DNA from: Fidelibacterota bacterium
GTDB lineage: Bacteria; Fidelibacterota; UBA2242; JAFGTP01
Assembly (NCBI GenBank): GCA_021734005.1
Contig: JAIPJV010000018.1
Coordinates: forward strand, 1 to 14,611
DNA: 14,611 bases
Direction of reading: 5' to 3'
Part shown: positions 1 to 7,965 of the stretch, one piece after another
Layout: every line of letters begins with the position of its first letter
How positions within the stretch are numbered: position 1 is the first letter of the stretch
The notes under the pieces: model-generated
The model's database searches: none
What the model was told of the DNA's origin: nothing
What the model saw: the letters and a program-made list of their open reading frames with translations, nothing else
Translations under genes and position numbers: made by a program

Positions 1-81
1 AATAGATTCCACGACTGTGGCAATATATTCAGAACTATTGTATACAGGGATTAAAAATGAAATCTTCGGATTTGTTTTCAT
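1..81 (-). CDS. Family 2 glycosyltransferase, N-terminal fragment (runs off left edge)
   Basis: Reading the minus strand from the ATG at 81 gives 27 codons up to the window edge. Residues 7-17 read ISFLIPVYNSS, followed by EYIATVVESI. This beta-strand plus P-V-Y-N/E motif is the classic start of the GT-A fold in family 2 glycosyltransferases, where the strand begins the nucleotide-sugar pocket and the following helix starts with residues like EYI. These enzymes transfer sugars from nucleotide donors, usually in the cytoplasm, during polysaccharide, O-antigen or glycolipid synthesis. The gene is divergent from the glycosyltransferase at 318, which fits a polysaccharide locus. The ATG at 81 was chosen because the motif lies at the expected distance from it. 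Only a weak GAG lies upstream, and the frame stays open without another ATG, GTG or TTG back to a stop near 205. The acceptor and donor cannot be read from this fragment. Confidence 0.75.
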   Translation of the reverse strand, partial: MKTNPKISFLIPVYNSSEYIATVVESI

Positions 82-240
82 ATCCGGCTCATTTCTTGAA
101 ATTTGCGATTCCTCTTGCCAATTTAAAAAAAAATGTGCTTTGATTGGATAATTTTTCTGATTACCCCGGGTAATTTCCCAAAATTGAAAAAGAAGAATCG
201 GTTTTTATAAATTGCAAAAAATGTTTAACTTAAATTACTT

Positions 241-271
241 ATTCTCATTCAGCAATAATTTGAATGAGAAT
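241..271. repeat. Perfect 10-bp inverted repeat in the divergent glycosyltransferase intergenic region
   Basis: ATTCTCATTC at 241-250 is exactly inverted as GAATGAGAAT at 262-271, with an 11-base spacer. There is no T-run after either arm, so it does not look like a terminator. Its position between two divergent genes, 47 bases before the ATG at 318, would suit an operator or a 5'-UTR hairpin, but function is inferred from position only. Confidence 0.5.
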
Positions 272-317
272 CGAATCTGAAGATCATTTACCATTTATCC
301 GGGATCTATAGAATTTT

Positions 318-1376
318 ATGAAAGAAAACAAATTACAGCAGAAGTTGAACAATTCTTCAGACAACGCCTTTATTTGCTATAATACAGAACATGTACTAAC
401 TGCATTATTACTGAGTTACACATTTCCCGGAGTTCATTACCTCTATATTTGTAACCGGTTTTCCAGTTATAAAGAACTCACTTCCCGGATCAATGAACTT
501 TTCCCTTCTATCCAGCAGGCCTTTGCTATTGATGATAATAGATTTAAGGAAGAGCACAATTCTATCAACCCTGTCAAAAAAATAATCCAATTTCTATTCT
601 ATAAGAATCATTTATACAAAATATTTGCTTCTGATGATTTTATTGATCCCCTTAATTCCAGCGATATTTTTCTTTTCCATGATGGCCAATTTTTTTCCCA
701 ATATATTGTCACCCATTTTGACAATCTAAATATGATTGAGGAGGGAATTGGCAATTATGCTGAAGTGAAGTTCAATTTCGCCAGTATTTTAAAAAAACTG
801 CATGGTATTTATCCTCCCTTTGGGCGCAATCCTCGCATCAAAAATATTTTTGTCCAGGAACCTGATCGGCTTCCTTCTGATATTAGAGATAAGGGACGTA
901 AATTTGACAAAATAAATTATTGTGAAAATATTTCTGATGATTTAGCTGAAATGCTGATAGATATATTCCTGAATGGAAGTACTTTTCCATCAATTTCAAA
1001 AAATTCTGTTTTGTTAATAACTCAGCCTTTTTCGGAAGATCTGGTCATTAGTGAAGGTAAAAAAATGGCATTGTACGAAGAAATTGTGGATACTCTCAGC
1101 AAGAATTATGAAGTTTTTATAAAGCCTCATCCAAGAGAAAAGACAGATTATATTTTTCTTGCTTCAAAAGTAGCCCGTATTTTTGATAATACATTTCCCC
1201 TTGAAATAATTAATTTCATGGATAAGATCCATTTTGAGAAAGCTGTCACCCTAAGTTCTTCCGCCATTGATCGTCTAAAGCCGGGGATAGAAACTATTCA
1301 GCTGGGCGATATTTTAGAAGATAAGCCCCATTATTTTGAGACGATTAGAAAAAATCTGAACCATATCAAAAAATAA
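318..1376 (+). CDS. GT52 / polysialyltransferase-like glycosyltransferase
   Basis: This 352-residue protein has no signal peptide or membrane segment and is probably cytoplasmic or membrane-peripheral. Visible landmarks are EEGIGNY at residues 141-147, QPFSED at 236-241, KPHPRE at 269-274, a PLE at 294-296 and TLSSSAI at 311-317. An acidic E-E-G motif, an H-P motif in a K-P-H-P-R context and a late S-S-S are characteristic of the GT-B sialyltransferase-type families (GT52 lipooligosaccharide sialyltransferases and the related bacterial polysialyltransferases), in which the HP histidine and the serines contact CMP-sialic acid. I therefore infer a transferase that caps or extends a surface glycan. 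The donor could be another CMP-nonulosonate. Shine-Dalgarno signal is poor (GGGA at 301-304, 13 nt before the ATG). The gene is AT-rich compared with the genes to the right, and no sugar-activation genes are visible here. A related GT-B enzyme with another donor is the main alternative. Confidence 0.6.
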   Translation: MKENKLQQKLNNSSDNAFICYNTEHVLTALLLSYTFPGVHYLYICNRFSSYKELTSRINELFPSIQQAFAIDDNRFKEEHNSINPVKKIIQFLFYKNHLYKIFASDDFIDPLNSSDIFLFHDGQFFSQYIVTHFDNLNMIEEGIGNYAEVKFNFASILKKLHGIYPPFGRNPRIKNIFVQEPDRLPSDIRDKGRKFDKINYCENISDDLAEMLIDIFLNGSTFPSISKNSVLLITQPFSEDLVISEGKKMALYEEIVDTLSKNYEVFIKPHPREKTDYIFLASKVARIFDNTFPLEIINFMDKIHFEKAVTLSSSAIDRLKPGIETIQLGDILEDKPHYFETIRKNLNHIKK

Positions 1377-1420
1377 TTCATTCAGAGTTGGAAAATTATC
1401 ACAAATTAAAGAAAAATATG

Positions 1421-1459
1421 AAAGGCTATGGGAGACTATTATCAATTCCCATAGCCTTT
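1421..1459. terminator. Bidirectional intrinsic terminator between convergent genes
   Basis: A 13-bp perfect stem (arms 1421-1433 and 1447-1459, core GGCTATGGGA/TCCCATAGCC) with a 13-base loop lies between the stops of two convergent genes. On the plus strand the right arm runs into TTTTT at 1457-1461. On the minus strand the other side is followed by CTTTCATATTTTTC. It can thus end both the plus-strand glycosyltransferase and the minus-strand S9 peptidase transcripts, the latter gene stopping only 8 bases away. Confidence 0.85.
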
Positions 1460-1466
1460 TTATTAA

Positions 1467-4205
1467 TTATTTCAGATCCGTATCAGTTAATTCCATGGTA
1501 ATCTTTGCGCCGCCCATGGATGGTGGCAATTGTTGAATTGACTTTATCAGAAGATGGGGTTCAGCAACACTAATATAAAGGGTCTGTTTGTTCTTTTCAT
1601 CATCTACTGCATTCAATTCCAGTTTATATACCTGAAAATTGCCAGCCGGTACTTCTATACTTTCCTGACCAACAACTTTCATAAGATAGGGCTCAACCTT
1701 TTGCTTCATCAAATTGAGTGAACCAAATTGGGCCTCAAAATCAGAGCCAATATTCATTGCCATAGCAATAATATCAGGGTTGGCCAATATTTTGTGTTCC
1801 GGGACAATATTTATATCAGTTTGGCGAGGACCCATTTGCATTTTACCGGTGATCTTTTCTTCGGTATAATTGACTTCGATCTCGGTTTGGCCCTGGTTTA
1901 TTATCCGTTTTACAGGAGTACAATCTTTTTGGCTAAAATAGGAAGTATCTGTAGAAGTTCCTCTAGCAGAATTGGTCGTATTGATCAAAGCCCAGGTTTT
2001 GTGGCCGTCAAGGTTCATTTTCTGAAGATTCCTAGTCAGTTCAATATTCATAGATTGTCCACGGCTTTCCACCTTTTGATCATAACTGGCTGAAAATGAC
2101 TGCATTTTTTCTGCATCAATATCAGGAAAATCCGCCTGAGCTTCGCCTTTTATAAAAGATGTATCCGGCATTTCAACAGAATCAATATTAACTTTGAGTT
2201 CATCCCATCTTTTTTGGATTTTTTCACTGGTCTCTTTCTGATAGCGACCACCTAAATGATGGGAGAAAAACTTTTCCATAGCTGCAGCAACTACCAGTCT
2301 ATTATCCAGCTGCCTGAAACCATGGCCTTCATTAGGCGCTACCAGATAGGCTACATCAAGACCTTTTTCCCGGGCAGCCACTACGATCTGATCGGATTCC
2401 TGTTTTTTAACCCGCGGGTCATTGGCACCTTGAATAACGAGTAAAGGATCATCAATATTTTCAACATAGAAAAGCGGTGACATCTTTTTAAGCTGCTTTT
2501 TCCCTTCTTCTGTATTGGGATCTCCTACCCGTTTGTAGAACATTTTCTTGATTGGCTCCCAATAGGGAGGTAAGGAATTTAACAGAGTTAATAAATTTGA
2601 AGGCCCTACATAAGAGACTCCGGCTGTATACAATTCCGGAGTAAAAGTCAAACCGGCTAAAGTTGCATAGCCGCCATATGATCCGCCAAATATGGCAACT
2701 TTTTCAGGATCGGCATAGCCTTTATCTATTAGATATTTTACACCATCGGAAATGTCATGTTGCATAGTGCCTGTTCCCCATTCCTTATTACCGGCGTTGA
2801 GGAAATCCTTACCAAATCCCGAAGACCCTCTGAAATTCGGCTGCATAACAGCATATCCCCGATTGGCAAGGAACTGGGCATAGGAATTGTAGCCCCAATT
2901 ATCACGAGCCCAGGGGCCACCGTGGATCAACATTATTACAGGTAAATTTTCATGCCGGACGCCCCGCGGTAGAGACAGATAGGCAGGAATTTCTCTGCCA
3001 TCCCGGGCTTCATATCGCAAGGCTTTCATATGAGCCAAATGTTTGCTTTTTAATTTTGGCCGGGACTTGTATAACAACTCACTATCTTTTTTCTTACGAT
3101 CATACAAATATACTGAACCAGGATCTATATCTCGAGAGACTCCAACAAGAAAATAACGCATATCCTCGGAGGAAGATTGGATTGATATTTCTCCATCAGG
3201 TAATTCTTTTTCAAAAAACTCCAGGTCATTTTCAATTTCTTCATCTTTGGGATAGATACGTTTGCGATCACCAACATAAATGGTTGCGACCAACTCATCG
3301 GTTCTATCATCGAAAAGAGCACCACCAAAATCGACCTCTTTTTCCGGATCATATTCCACTAATTCAGTTTGACCGGTTTCAGGATCCATTAAGGTTAAAC
3401 GGGTCAGATCAACTTCTTCACCTTTGTTGGTGACAAAATAGACCTTTTCACCATCTTTGTGAAATCGGTAAGCATAGGCTGTTTCTTCGAAGCCGCATTC
3501 ATAAATTTTTTCAAAATCCCCTTGATTGTGACGTAATATTTCTGTGCCGCCATCTTCAGTTTCCCGGGAGGCCAGGCGAAGATTGCCCTCAAGATCAAAG
3601 GTATAACCGGACAATTTCTGAGTATTTTTAAAGATCTGTTCTCTTTCACCGCTTGAGATACTGACTTCATAAACATCATGGTACGAAGGGTCACGGTCAT
3701 TGAGCCCGACCAAAATTCGATCCGGTGTGTTTTCCGGTACAGAATAGATATAGGCTCTAACTCCCTCCAAAGGTGTCAGGTCCTTAGCGGCAGGGACACC
3801 AGTTTCTTCTTGAGCTTTCCCACTCGGGTCCACGGCATAGACATGAAAATTTTCATTGCCACCTTTGTCCTGAACATACAAAATATAGCGACTATCCTGG
3901 CTCCAAAAATAACCTGAGACCGGTCGATCATCAGCAGTCACAGGCTTTGCTTCTTCAAATGGTTCCCCCCGCTTTTTCACATATACGTTGCGGACACCTT
4001 TGTAAGGCTTTAGAAAGGAAATATATTCCCCGTCAGGAGAAATTTGGGCTCCCGAAATTTTAGGATCACCAAAGAAAAGGTCCCGCTTAATTAGGGGTGG
4101 TAGTTCATCCAGGTAATCCAGTGAACTACCCAGAACTGCACCTGATGCCAAAGTTATCAGCACAAGGCTCAAAATTATAGTGTTACAACTCAAAAATCTG
4201 ATCAT
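1467..4205 (-). CDS. Secreted S9 family (prolyl oligopeptidase-like) serine peptidase with extra C-terminal domain
   Basis: The protein has 912 residues. Residues 1-27 form a signal peptide (hydrophobic IILSLVLITLASGAV), so it acts in the periplasm or outside. Residues about 40-395 carry WD40-like beta-propeller strands (ISPDGEYISFL, WSQDSRYILYV, FHKDGEKVYFV), the gating domain of S9 enzymes. Residues about 400-650 are the alpha/beta-hydrolase domain: HGGPW at 428-432, nucleophile S509 in GGSYGGY (507-513), D596 in GANDPRV, and H628 in NEGHGF. All three triad residues are present, so activity on peptides is expected, in the S9B/S9C (acylaminoacyl or dipeptidyl peptidase) style. Unlike ordinary S9 enzymes it continues for about 255 residues. 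This tail has a DUF3108-like signature, EVPAGNFQVYKLEL (851-864), and ends in beta-strands. AAAGGAG at 4213-4219 lies 7 nt before the ATG. It follows the CPBP protease gene by 65 bases, so co-transcription is possible. Confidence 0.93.
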   Translation of the reverse strand: MIRFLSCNTIILSLVLITLASGAVLGSSLDYLDELPPLIKRDLFFGDPKISGAQISPDGEYISFLKPYKGVRNVYVKKRGEPFEEAKPVTADDRPVSGYFWSQDSRYILYVQDKGGNENFHVYAVDPSGKAQEETGVPAAKDLTPLEGVRAYIYSVPENTPDRILVGLNDRDPSYHDVYEVSISSGEREQIFKNTQKLSGYTFDLEGNLRLASRETEDGGTEILRHNQGDFEKIYECGFEETAYAYRFHKDGEKVYFVTNKGEEVDLTRLTLMDPETGQTELVEYDPEKEVDFGGALFDDRTDELVATIYVGDRKRIYPKDEEIENDLEFFEKELPDGEISIQSSSEDMRYFLVGVSRDIDPGSVYLYDRKKKDSELLYKSRPKLKSKHLAHMKALRYEARDGREIPAYLSLPRGVRHENLPVIMLIHGGPWARDNWGYNSYAQFLANRGYAVMQPNFRGSSGFGKDFLNAGNKEWGTGTMQHDISDGVKYLIDKGYADPEKVAIFGGSYGGYATLAGLTFTPELYTAGVSYVGPSNLLTLLNSLPPYWEPIKKMFYKRVGDPNTEEGKKQLKKMSPLFYVENIDDPLLVIQGANDPRVKKQESDQIVVAAREKGLDVAYLVAPNEGHGFRQLDNRLVVAAAMEKFFSHHLGGRYQKETSEKIQKRWDELKVNIDSVEMPDTSFIKGEAQADFPDIDAEKMQSFSASYDQKVESRGQSMNIELTRNLQKMNLDGHKTWALINTTNSARGTSTDTSYFSQKDCTPVKRIINQGQTEIEVNYTEEKITGKMQMGPRQTDINIVPEHKILANPDIIAMAMNIGSDFEAQFGSLNLMKQKVEPYLMKVVGQESIEVPAGNFQVYKLELNAVDDEKNKQTLYISVAEPHLLIKSIQQLPPSMGGAKITMELTDTDLK

Positions 4206-4231
4206 AAATCTACTCCTTTAATCTTATTTAG

Positions 4232-4256
4232 CCCTGAAGATCAATTGATTTCAGGG
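4232..4256. other. Hairpin between the CPBP protease and S9 peptidase genes
   Basis: CCCTGAA (4232-4238) pairs with TTCAGGG (4250-4256) and encloses the palindrome TCAATTGA (4241-4248). It sits 15 nt after the CPBP stop and 26 nt before the S9 start in the minus-strand reading direction. No T-run follows on the minus strand, so a classic intrinsic terminator is unlikely; it could be a processing or attenuation hairpin. Confidence 0.4.
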
Positions 4257-4270
4257 TAGATTACATATAA

Positions 4271-7200
4271 TTATTCCAGCATTTTACTACCATAGATCGA
4301 TATTGCGATAATCATTACCAATGCTATCATGTTACCAAAAATAGCAGCAGGATAAGCATTAAAAGCAATCTGTTTGATAATTCCAAGAATAACAGTGCCA
4401 CCAATTACCAGAGGGACAAGTGCCAGATGATGACGGATTAAATAGATATAAAGAACCAAATAAATTAGACCGGTTGCCAGACCCGAGACGAGCCAGTAAT
4501 TAATTGTTTGCAGGGAAAGGCCATTCAAAATGAATACAACAGCAATGAGAAGCAGTCCAAACAGAATTTTTCTCTTTGACCAGTTTTGTGAAAAGCGACT
4601 TATAGCAGTAAAAAGCAGCATAAAAATTGTAGTTTGAGCAATAAAACCCTGAACAGGACTTGATCCAGCTGCCAAGAAAGGTAGCCAGTTATCAAGGGCT
4701 GAGAATTCTGCCCAGAGGGGCATGATTTCTGACGTCAAAAAAGTTCGGCTCAGAGCTACAAATCCAGCAACTATGAATCCAGCTGCCAGACCAGCCCCAA
4801 TTTTTTTAACATCAAGCGAATCTTTTTGTTGGGGTTTCCAGGTTATGATGAAGCTGAAGATTATAGCAATAGCTCCCGCCAATAGCAAAATGCCGATCAG
4901 GGGAAATGCAATTGCCGTGAACACCTGACTACTAAAGGGCTGGGCAGTGCTGAAACTCGCTGTCATCGAAGGAAATGAATTCACAAATTGGATCAGTCCA
5001 AGCACAAACAAAAATATTACTATGATCAAAAATGGCTTCACTGCAAAACTTTTTCGGCTCCACCGAATAATAGCAACCACCAGAGCAACTGCCATTAACA
5101 AGAACAGGCCAATTCCACAGATGACAGCAATAATTCTTCGCGTTGTTTCTTTGCTGCGCTGCCTCCTTTCCCATTCTTCAGGAATATAGATTTTTCTATA
5201 GCTATCAACGACTTCACTGCCAGCAATATTGATCACAATGCGGGGTTGGCCTGAGGAAAGCTGATAATTGAGGGTATCGGCATATTTAAATTCCCAATCC
5301 TTACGGGCAGGGAGTTCCGAGGGTTTTGCTGCAACCTCTTCCAATTTTTCCGGTTCCAGATCATATTCATCCTCAAGAACACTATGAGCTATAGCCCGGG
5401 CTGAATCCAGTTCCAATCGGGCGCCAGGATATGATTCCGGCAGTTTATGCTCAATATTTATGACTTTCTGATTCTTAATGTAAACTCGATATTCCTCTGC
5501 TCTTCTGGCTACATCACCTTCAAATTGAGCAAAACGAACCTGCCAGACCGGAGTGGAAAGATATTTACCCAGTAGTTTTTTGTATAATTGTTGACCTTCT
5601 TCCTGCCAGATAAAACGATCATCCTGGCCAAGCGGTATTTGAAGTGAAGTCAGTATTCGAATTGAATCACTTGGTTCTACACCCTTTTCAGCGAGTGCTT
5701 TCTGAGCAATTTTTTGGGCTTGTGAGCGGGTTGTTTTTACTCGAGGCGCCTGATTATTGAAATTGGCTGTAAAAAACCAAACAACAAGACCTACAATTCC
5801 GGCAATAATGACATAGTGATAGCGTTTATGGCTAATGGTTTCTGACTCAGGTTCTTGGGCTTCTTCAATCTGTTTTTCTTCAATTTCACTTTCTTCAACA
5901 GAAGGCTGCCAGGCTGCATTGTAGGCTGAATCGGGAATTGAATGAAACTCCCCAACTTGCAATCTTCTCCAGAGAACAATTAAAAGCGGCAATAGCGTCA
6001 AAACAATCACAATAATGCGATCAATCCAGATTCCAGAAGAGCTAGCAGCAAATAAGGGCATGGACATAAAGACCACATCAAAAGCATAATGAAGGACAAT
6101 TGCAGGTAAGAGTCCCAATTTCAGATAAATTAATCCAAAAGCAAAGGAGGGTATAATCAACTCTACTACCCGGGCATAAGCCGGCTGCATTGGATAGGAA
6201 GCGTGGGCCGCGCCAAAAACCAGAGCCTGAACTACAAAGGCAGCCGCGATCCAGACTTTTTTTCTGCCGTACCGCTCTCCCAGCAGAGCCGCCCCGGCAA
6301 TCGGTACAGCCCGGAACAAACATTCTTCCCAGAATCCGGCATGCAGTGAATTGGCAATAGAAGATAACCAGGGAAAATAGGTAGCCAGGATATTGGGTTC
6401 AAATAAGGATTCTGAGGGCACCCACCATCCCAAAACACTGGTGGCAAAAAAATACAATGCAATATCAAAAGCCAGAAAAATTCCAACAGCCAGATAGCCG
6501 CCCATAGTTTGGCCTAATATTCCTTTGGTGCTGGCCACATCTTTTGACCAGACCTTCCAAAACTGGACGTGCTCGGGAAAGGCCTTGCGCGTCAAACTTT
6601 CTGCAGCCATAAAAGAAGCACTCAACAATAGCCATTCTCCTATAAAAAGAATGATCAGCTGCACGATCTGCTGGATAATAAAACTCTGAGCAGCCAATGC
6701 TGTATCATAATTCATCCAGGCCAAAGGCCACTGATTTATCTGTGATAATACTTGAAATATGGCTACGATTGCTCCCCATATCAGAGCTTTGCGCCATAGA
6801 ACCCAGTTGTCTTTCATGAGCAGAAATAAGCCTATAATACAGCCACCAATAATATACAAAATTGCCATAGCAACCATGGCAATTGTGGCAATCGTCTGAT
6901 TGGTAGAACGCATTTCTGTATAGTGGCGGGAAAAAGCCTCGGGAACTTTGACAAAATGGGTTAATTCAGTGAGACTTGCGCCACTAACTTTTAGACGGAG
7001 GCGATATTTTCCCTGTCCCAGACTGGCATTTTTCCTTTCATAGACAAAAGTATAATCCAGACGGCCTTCCGGTTTGAGTTCATGGGATTTTTCAACGAGA
7101 TCATATTCATTGAGATTAACCTGCCACTCACTTTTTGCTGAATTTCTAGCGATTGTAAGAGCAGAATCAAGACTCAAACTATTACCAGGTTGATCCTCTG

Positions 7201-7597
7201 GAATTTTTTCTCTGAATCCATAGGCACGACCATCGGGCGTAAGCCTTACCAGAGTTTCATTGGTTTTACCGGGTTTGTAGAGACGAATTTTCCACTGATA
7301 GGGTGAATACATTTTATTATCAAGAAGTTGACGAAAGCCGGAAGAACCACCATGTTCAAGTTCTACAAAATTCTTGACTTCCCTGTCGAGTTGAAAAGCT
7401 GCCGCCTGTTTAAAATTATCCGGTCCCCAGTCATATTTATGAGCAAGTTCTTCTGCTTTTTGTAATGCCTGAGAACGATCCATCTCAAGATCTAAGCTGA
7501 CTATAGGATAGGCTTTAGAGAAATAATTTAATCCAAAGAAAACACTGCCAATAAAGAGGATAATAAAAACTATCCAGAAAATCGGTTTTCTGGTCAT
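4271..7597 (-). CDS. CPBP (CAAX-type) intramembrane metalloprotease, tandemly duplicated with an inactive second half
   Basis: The protein has 1108 residues counted from the ATG at 7597. Each half has the same layout. Half 1: membrane anchor (5-24), extracytoplasmic region with PepSY-like helices such as RSQALQKAEELA and LDSALTIARNSA (about 36-225), then a polytopic domain with WEECLFR (423-429), FGAAHA (H465) and LHYAFDVV (H503). These are the E-E-x-x-x-R, H and H motifs of CPBP glutamic/metalloproteases such as Rce1 and MroQ. A Glu-rich linker follows (about 567-586). Half 2: anchor (about 594-611), the same extracytoplasmic pattern (RSQAQKIAQKAL, LDSARAIAHSVL), then another multi-pass domain. 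A gapless alignment from GF (421-422) to GF (984-985) puts A987 and Q988 where E424 and E425 should be, F992 for R429 and S1028 for H465. Half 2 is thus probably a non-catalytic scaffold. Substrates are unknown. The S9 peptidase gene lies downstream on the same strand. Confidence 0.9.
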   Translation of the reverse strand: MTRKPIFWIVFIILFIGSVFFGLNYFSKAYPIVSLDLEMDRSQALQKAEELAHKYDWGPDNFKQAAAFQLDREVKNFVELEHGGSSGFRQLLDNKMYSPYQWKIRLYKPGKTNETLVRLTPDGRAYGFREKIPEDQPGNSLSLDSALTIARNSAKSEWQVNLNEYDLVEKSHELKPEGRLDYTFVYERKNASLGQGKYRLRLKVSGASLTELTHFVKVPEAFSRHYTEMRSTNQTIATIAMVAMAILYIIGGCIIGLFLLMKDNWVLWRKALIWGAIVAIFQVLSQINQWPLAWMNYDTALAAQSFIIQQIVQLIILFIGEWLLLSASFMAAESLTRKAFPEHVQFWKVWSKDVASTKGILGQTMGGYLAVGIFLAFDIALYFFATSVLGWWVPSESLFEPNILATYFPWLSSIANSLHAGFWEECLFRAVPIAGAALLGERYGRKKVWIAAAFVVQALVFGAAHASYPMQPAYARVVELIIPSFAFGLIYLKLGLLPAIVLHYAFDVVFMSMPLFAASSSGIWIDRIIVIVLTLLPLLIVLWRRLQVGEFHSIPDSAYNAAWQPSVEESEIEEKQIEEAQEPESETISHKRYHYVIIAGIVGLVVWFFTANFNNQAPRVKTTRSQAQKIAQKALAEKGVEPSDSIRILTSLQIPLGQDDRFIWQEEGQQLYKKLLGKYLSTPVWQVRFAQFEGDVARRAEEYRVYIKNQKVINIEHKLPESYPGARLELDSARAIAHSVLEDEYDLEPEKLEEVAAKPSELPARKDWEFKYADTLNYQLSSGQPRIVINIAGSEVVDSYRKIYIPEEWERRQRSKETTRRIIAVICGIGLFLLMAVALVVAIIRWSRKSFAVKPFLIIVIFLFVLGLIQFVNSFPSMTASFSTAQPFSSQVFTAIAFPLIGILLLAGAIAIIFSFIITWKPQQKDSLDVKKIGAGLAAGFIVAGFVALSRTFLTSEIMPLWAEFSALDNWLPFLAAGSSPVQGFIAQTTIFMLLFTAISRFSQNWSKRKILFGLLLIAVVFILNGLSLQTINYWLVSGLATGLIYLVLYIYLIRHHLALVPLVIGGTVILGIIKQIAFNAYPAAIFGNMIALVMIIAISIYGSKMLE

Positions 7598-7603
7598 AAC
7601 TGG

Positions 7604-7613
7604 CCTCCCTCCC
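7604..7613 (-). promoter_or_regulatory. Strong Shine-Dalgarno site that fixes the CPBP gene start
   Basis: On the minus strand GGGAGGGAGG lies 6 nt before the ATG at 7597. A longer frame could begin at a TTG at 7615, but that TTG overlaps this purine-rich site and would translate it, so the ATG at 7597 (protein start MTRKPIFW) is preferred. Confidence 0.8.
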
Positions 7614-7726
7614 AAAAAATTATTACTTTAGTAGCAGAAATTTATTTTGTTAGACGCTGAATTCAAAATTGTAATTTGTAAAGAATCAATGAATTTTTTG
7701 TAAAATAATTACAATCAGCATCATTC

Positions 7727-7886
7727 TGATTGGATGGAAGAATGACTGGATGGGTTTGTGGATTTGATGATTGGATGAGGGGATGCTGAATGATTGGATG
7801 GTTTGATAGTGTGGATTATGGGGGCTTCGTGTATGAAAGGATGATTGGATGTTTGGAAAAATATTTTATGAGTGGATGATTGGATG
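7727..7886 (+). repeat. Irregularly spaced TGATTGGATG repeats in C-poor DNA
   Basis: Exact copies of TGATTGGATG begin at 7727, 7768, 7791, 7842 and 7877, and TGACTGGATG begins at 7743. Shorter GGATG or GGATT pieces lie between them. Spacings (16, 25, 23, 51, 35) are irregular, so this is not a CRISPR or a simple tandem array. On the plus strand C is nearly absent (about five in 180 bases), giving a strong G-versus-C strand asymmetry. A minus-strand frame through it only yields repetitive His/Ser/Pro/Ile text, so I do not call a gene. It lies in the long untranslated stretch upstream of the CPBP gene start. Confidence 0.8.
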
Positions 7887-7922
7887 GGGAAAGGTTGAAA
7901 ATTAATTAAGCAGGTCATAGTC

Positions 7923-7952
7923 CTAAATTTTATTTTTATGCTCCTAATTTAG
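7923..7952. repeat. Short AT-rich inverted repeat between the two repeat blocks
   Basis: CTAAATT at 7923-7929 is inverted as AATTTAG at 7946-7952 with a 16-base loop. It fills part of the spacer between the TGATTGGATG block and the symmetrical hairpin element. It is short and AT-rich, so chance is possible. Confidence 0.35.
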
Positions 7953-7965
7953 AAAGTACCTCCCT

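Noticed and set aside
241..271. Fur box
   Set aside because: TGAGAAT and ATTCTCA half-sites are present, but in the reverse order and too far apart for the Fur 7-1-7 arrangement.
3056..3433. Plus-strand 125-codon frame
   Set aside because: It is antisense to the S9 propeller domain, which has clear family strands; the plus-strand text is His/Arg/Gln-rich and unconvincing.
7598..7615. TTG start at 7615 for the CPBP protease
   Set aside because: It would translate the GGGAGGGAGG Shine-Dalgarno; the ATG at 7597 is correctly spaced.
7727..7886. CRISPR array
   Set aside because: The repeat is 10 bases, spacing varies from 16 to 51 bases, there are no unique spacers of constant length, and no cas gene is present.
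7721..7918. Minus-strand 65-codon frame across the TGATTGGATG repeats
   Set aside because: It is only the translation of the repeat (His/Ser/Pro/Ile/Asn text), with no plausible domain; it reflects base bias, not a gene.
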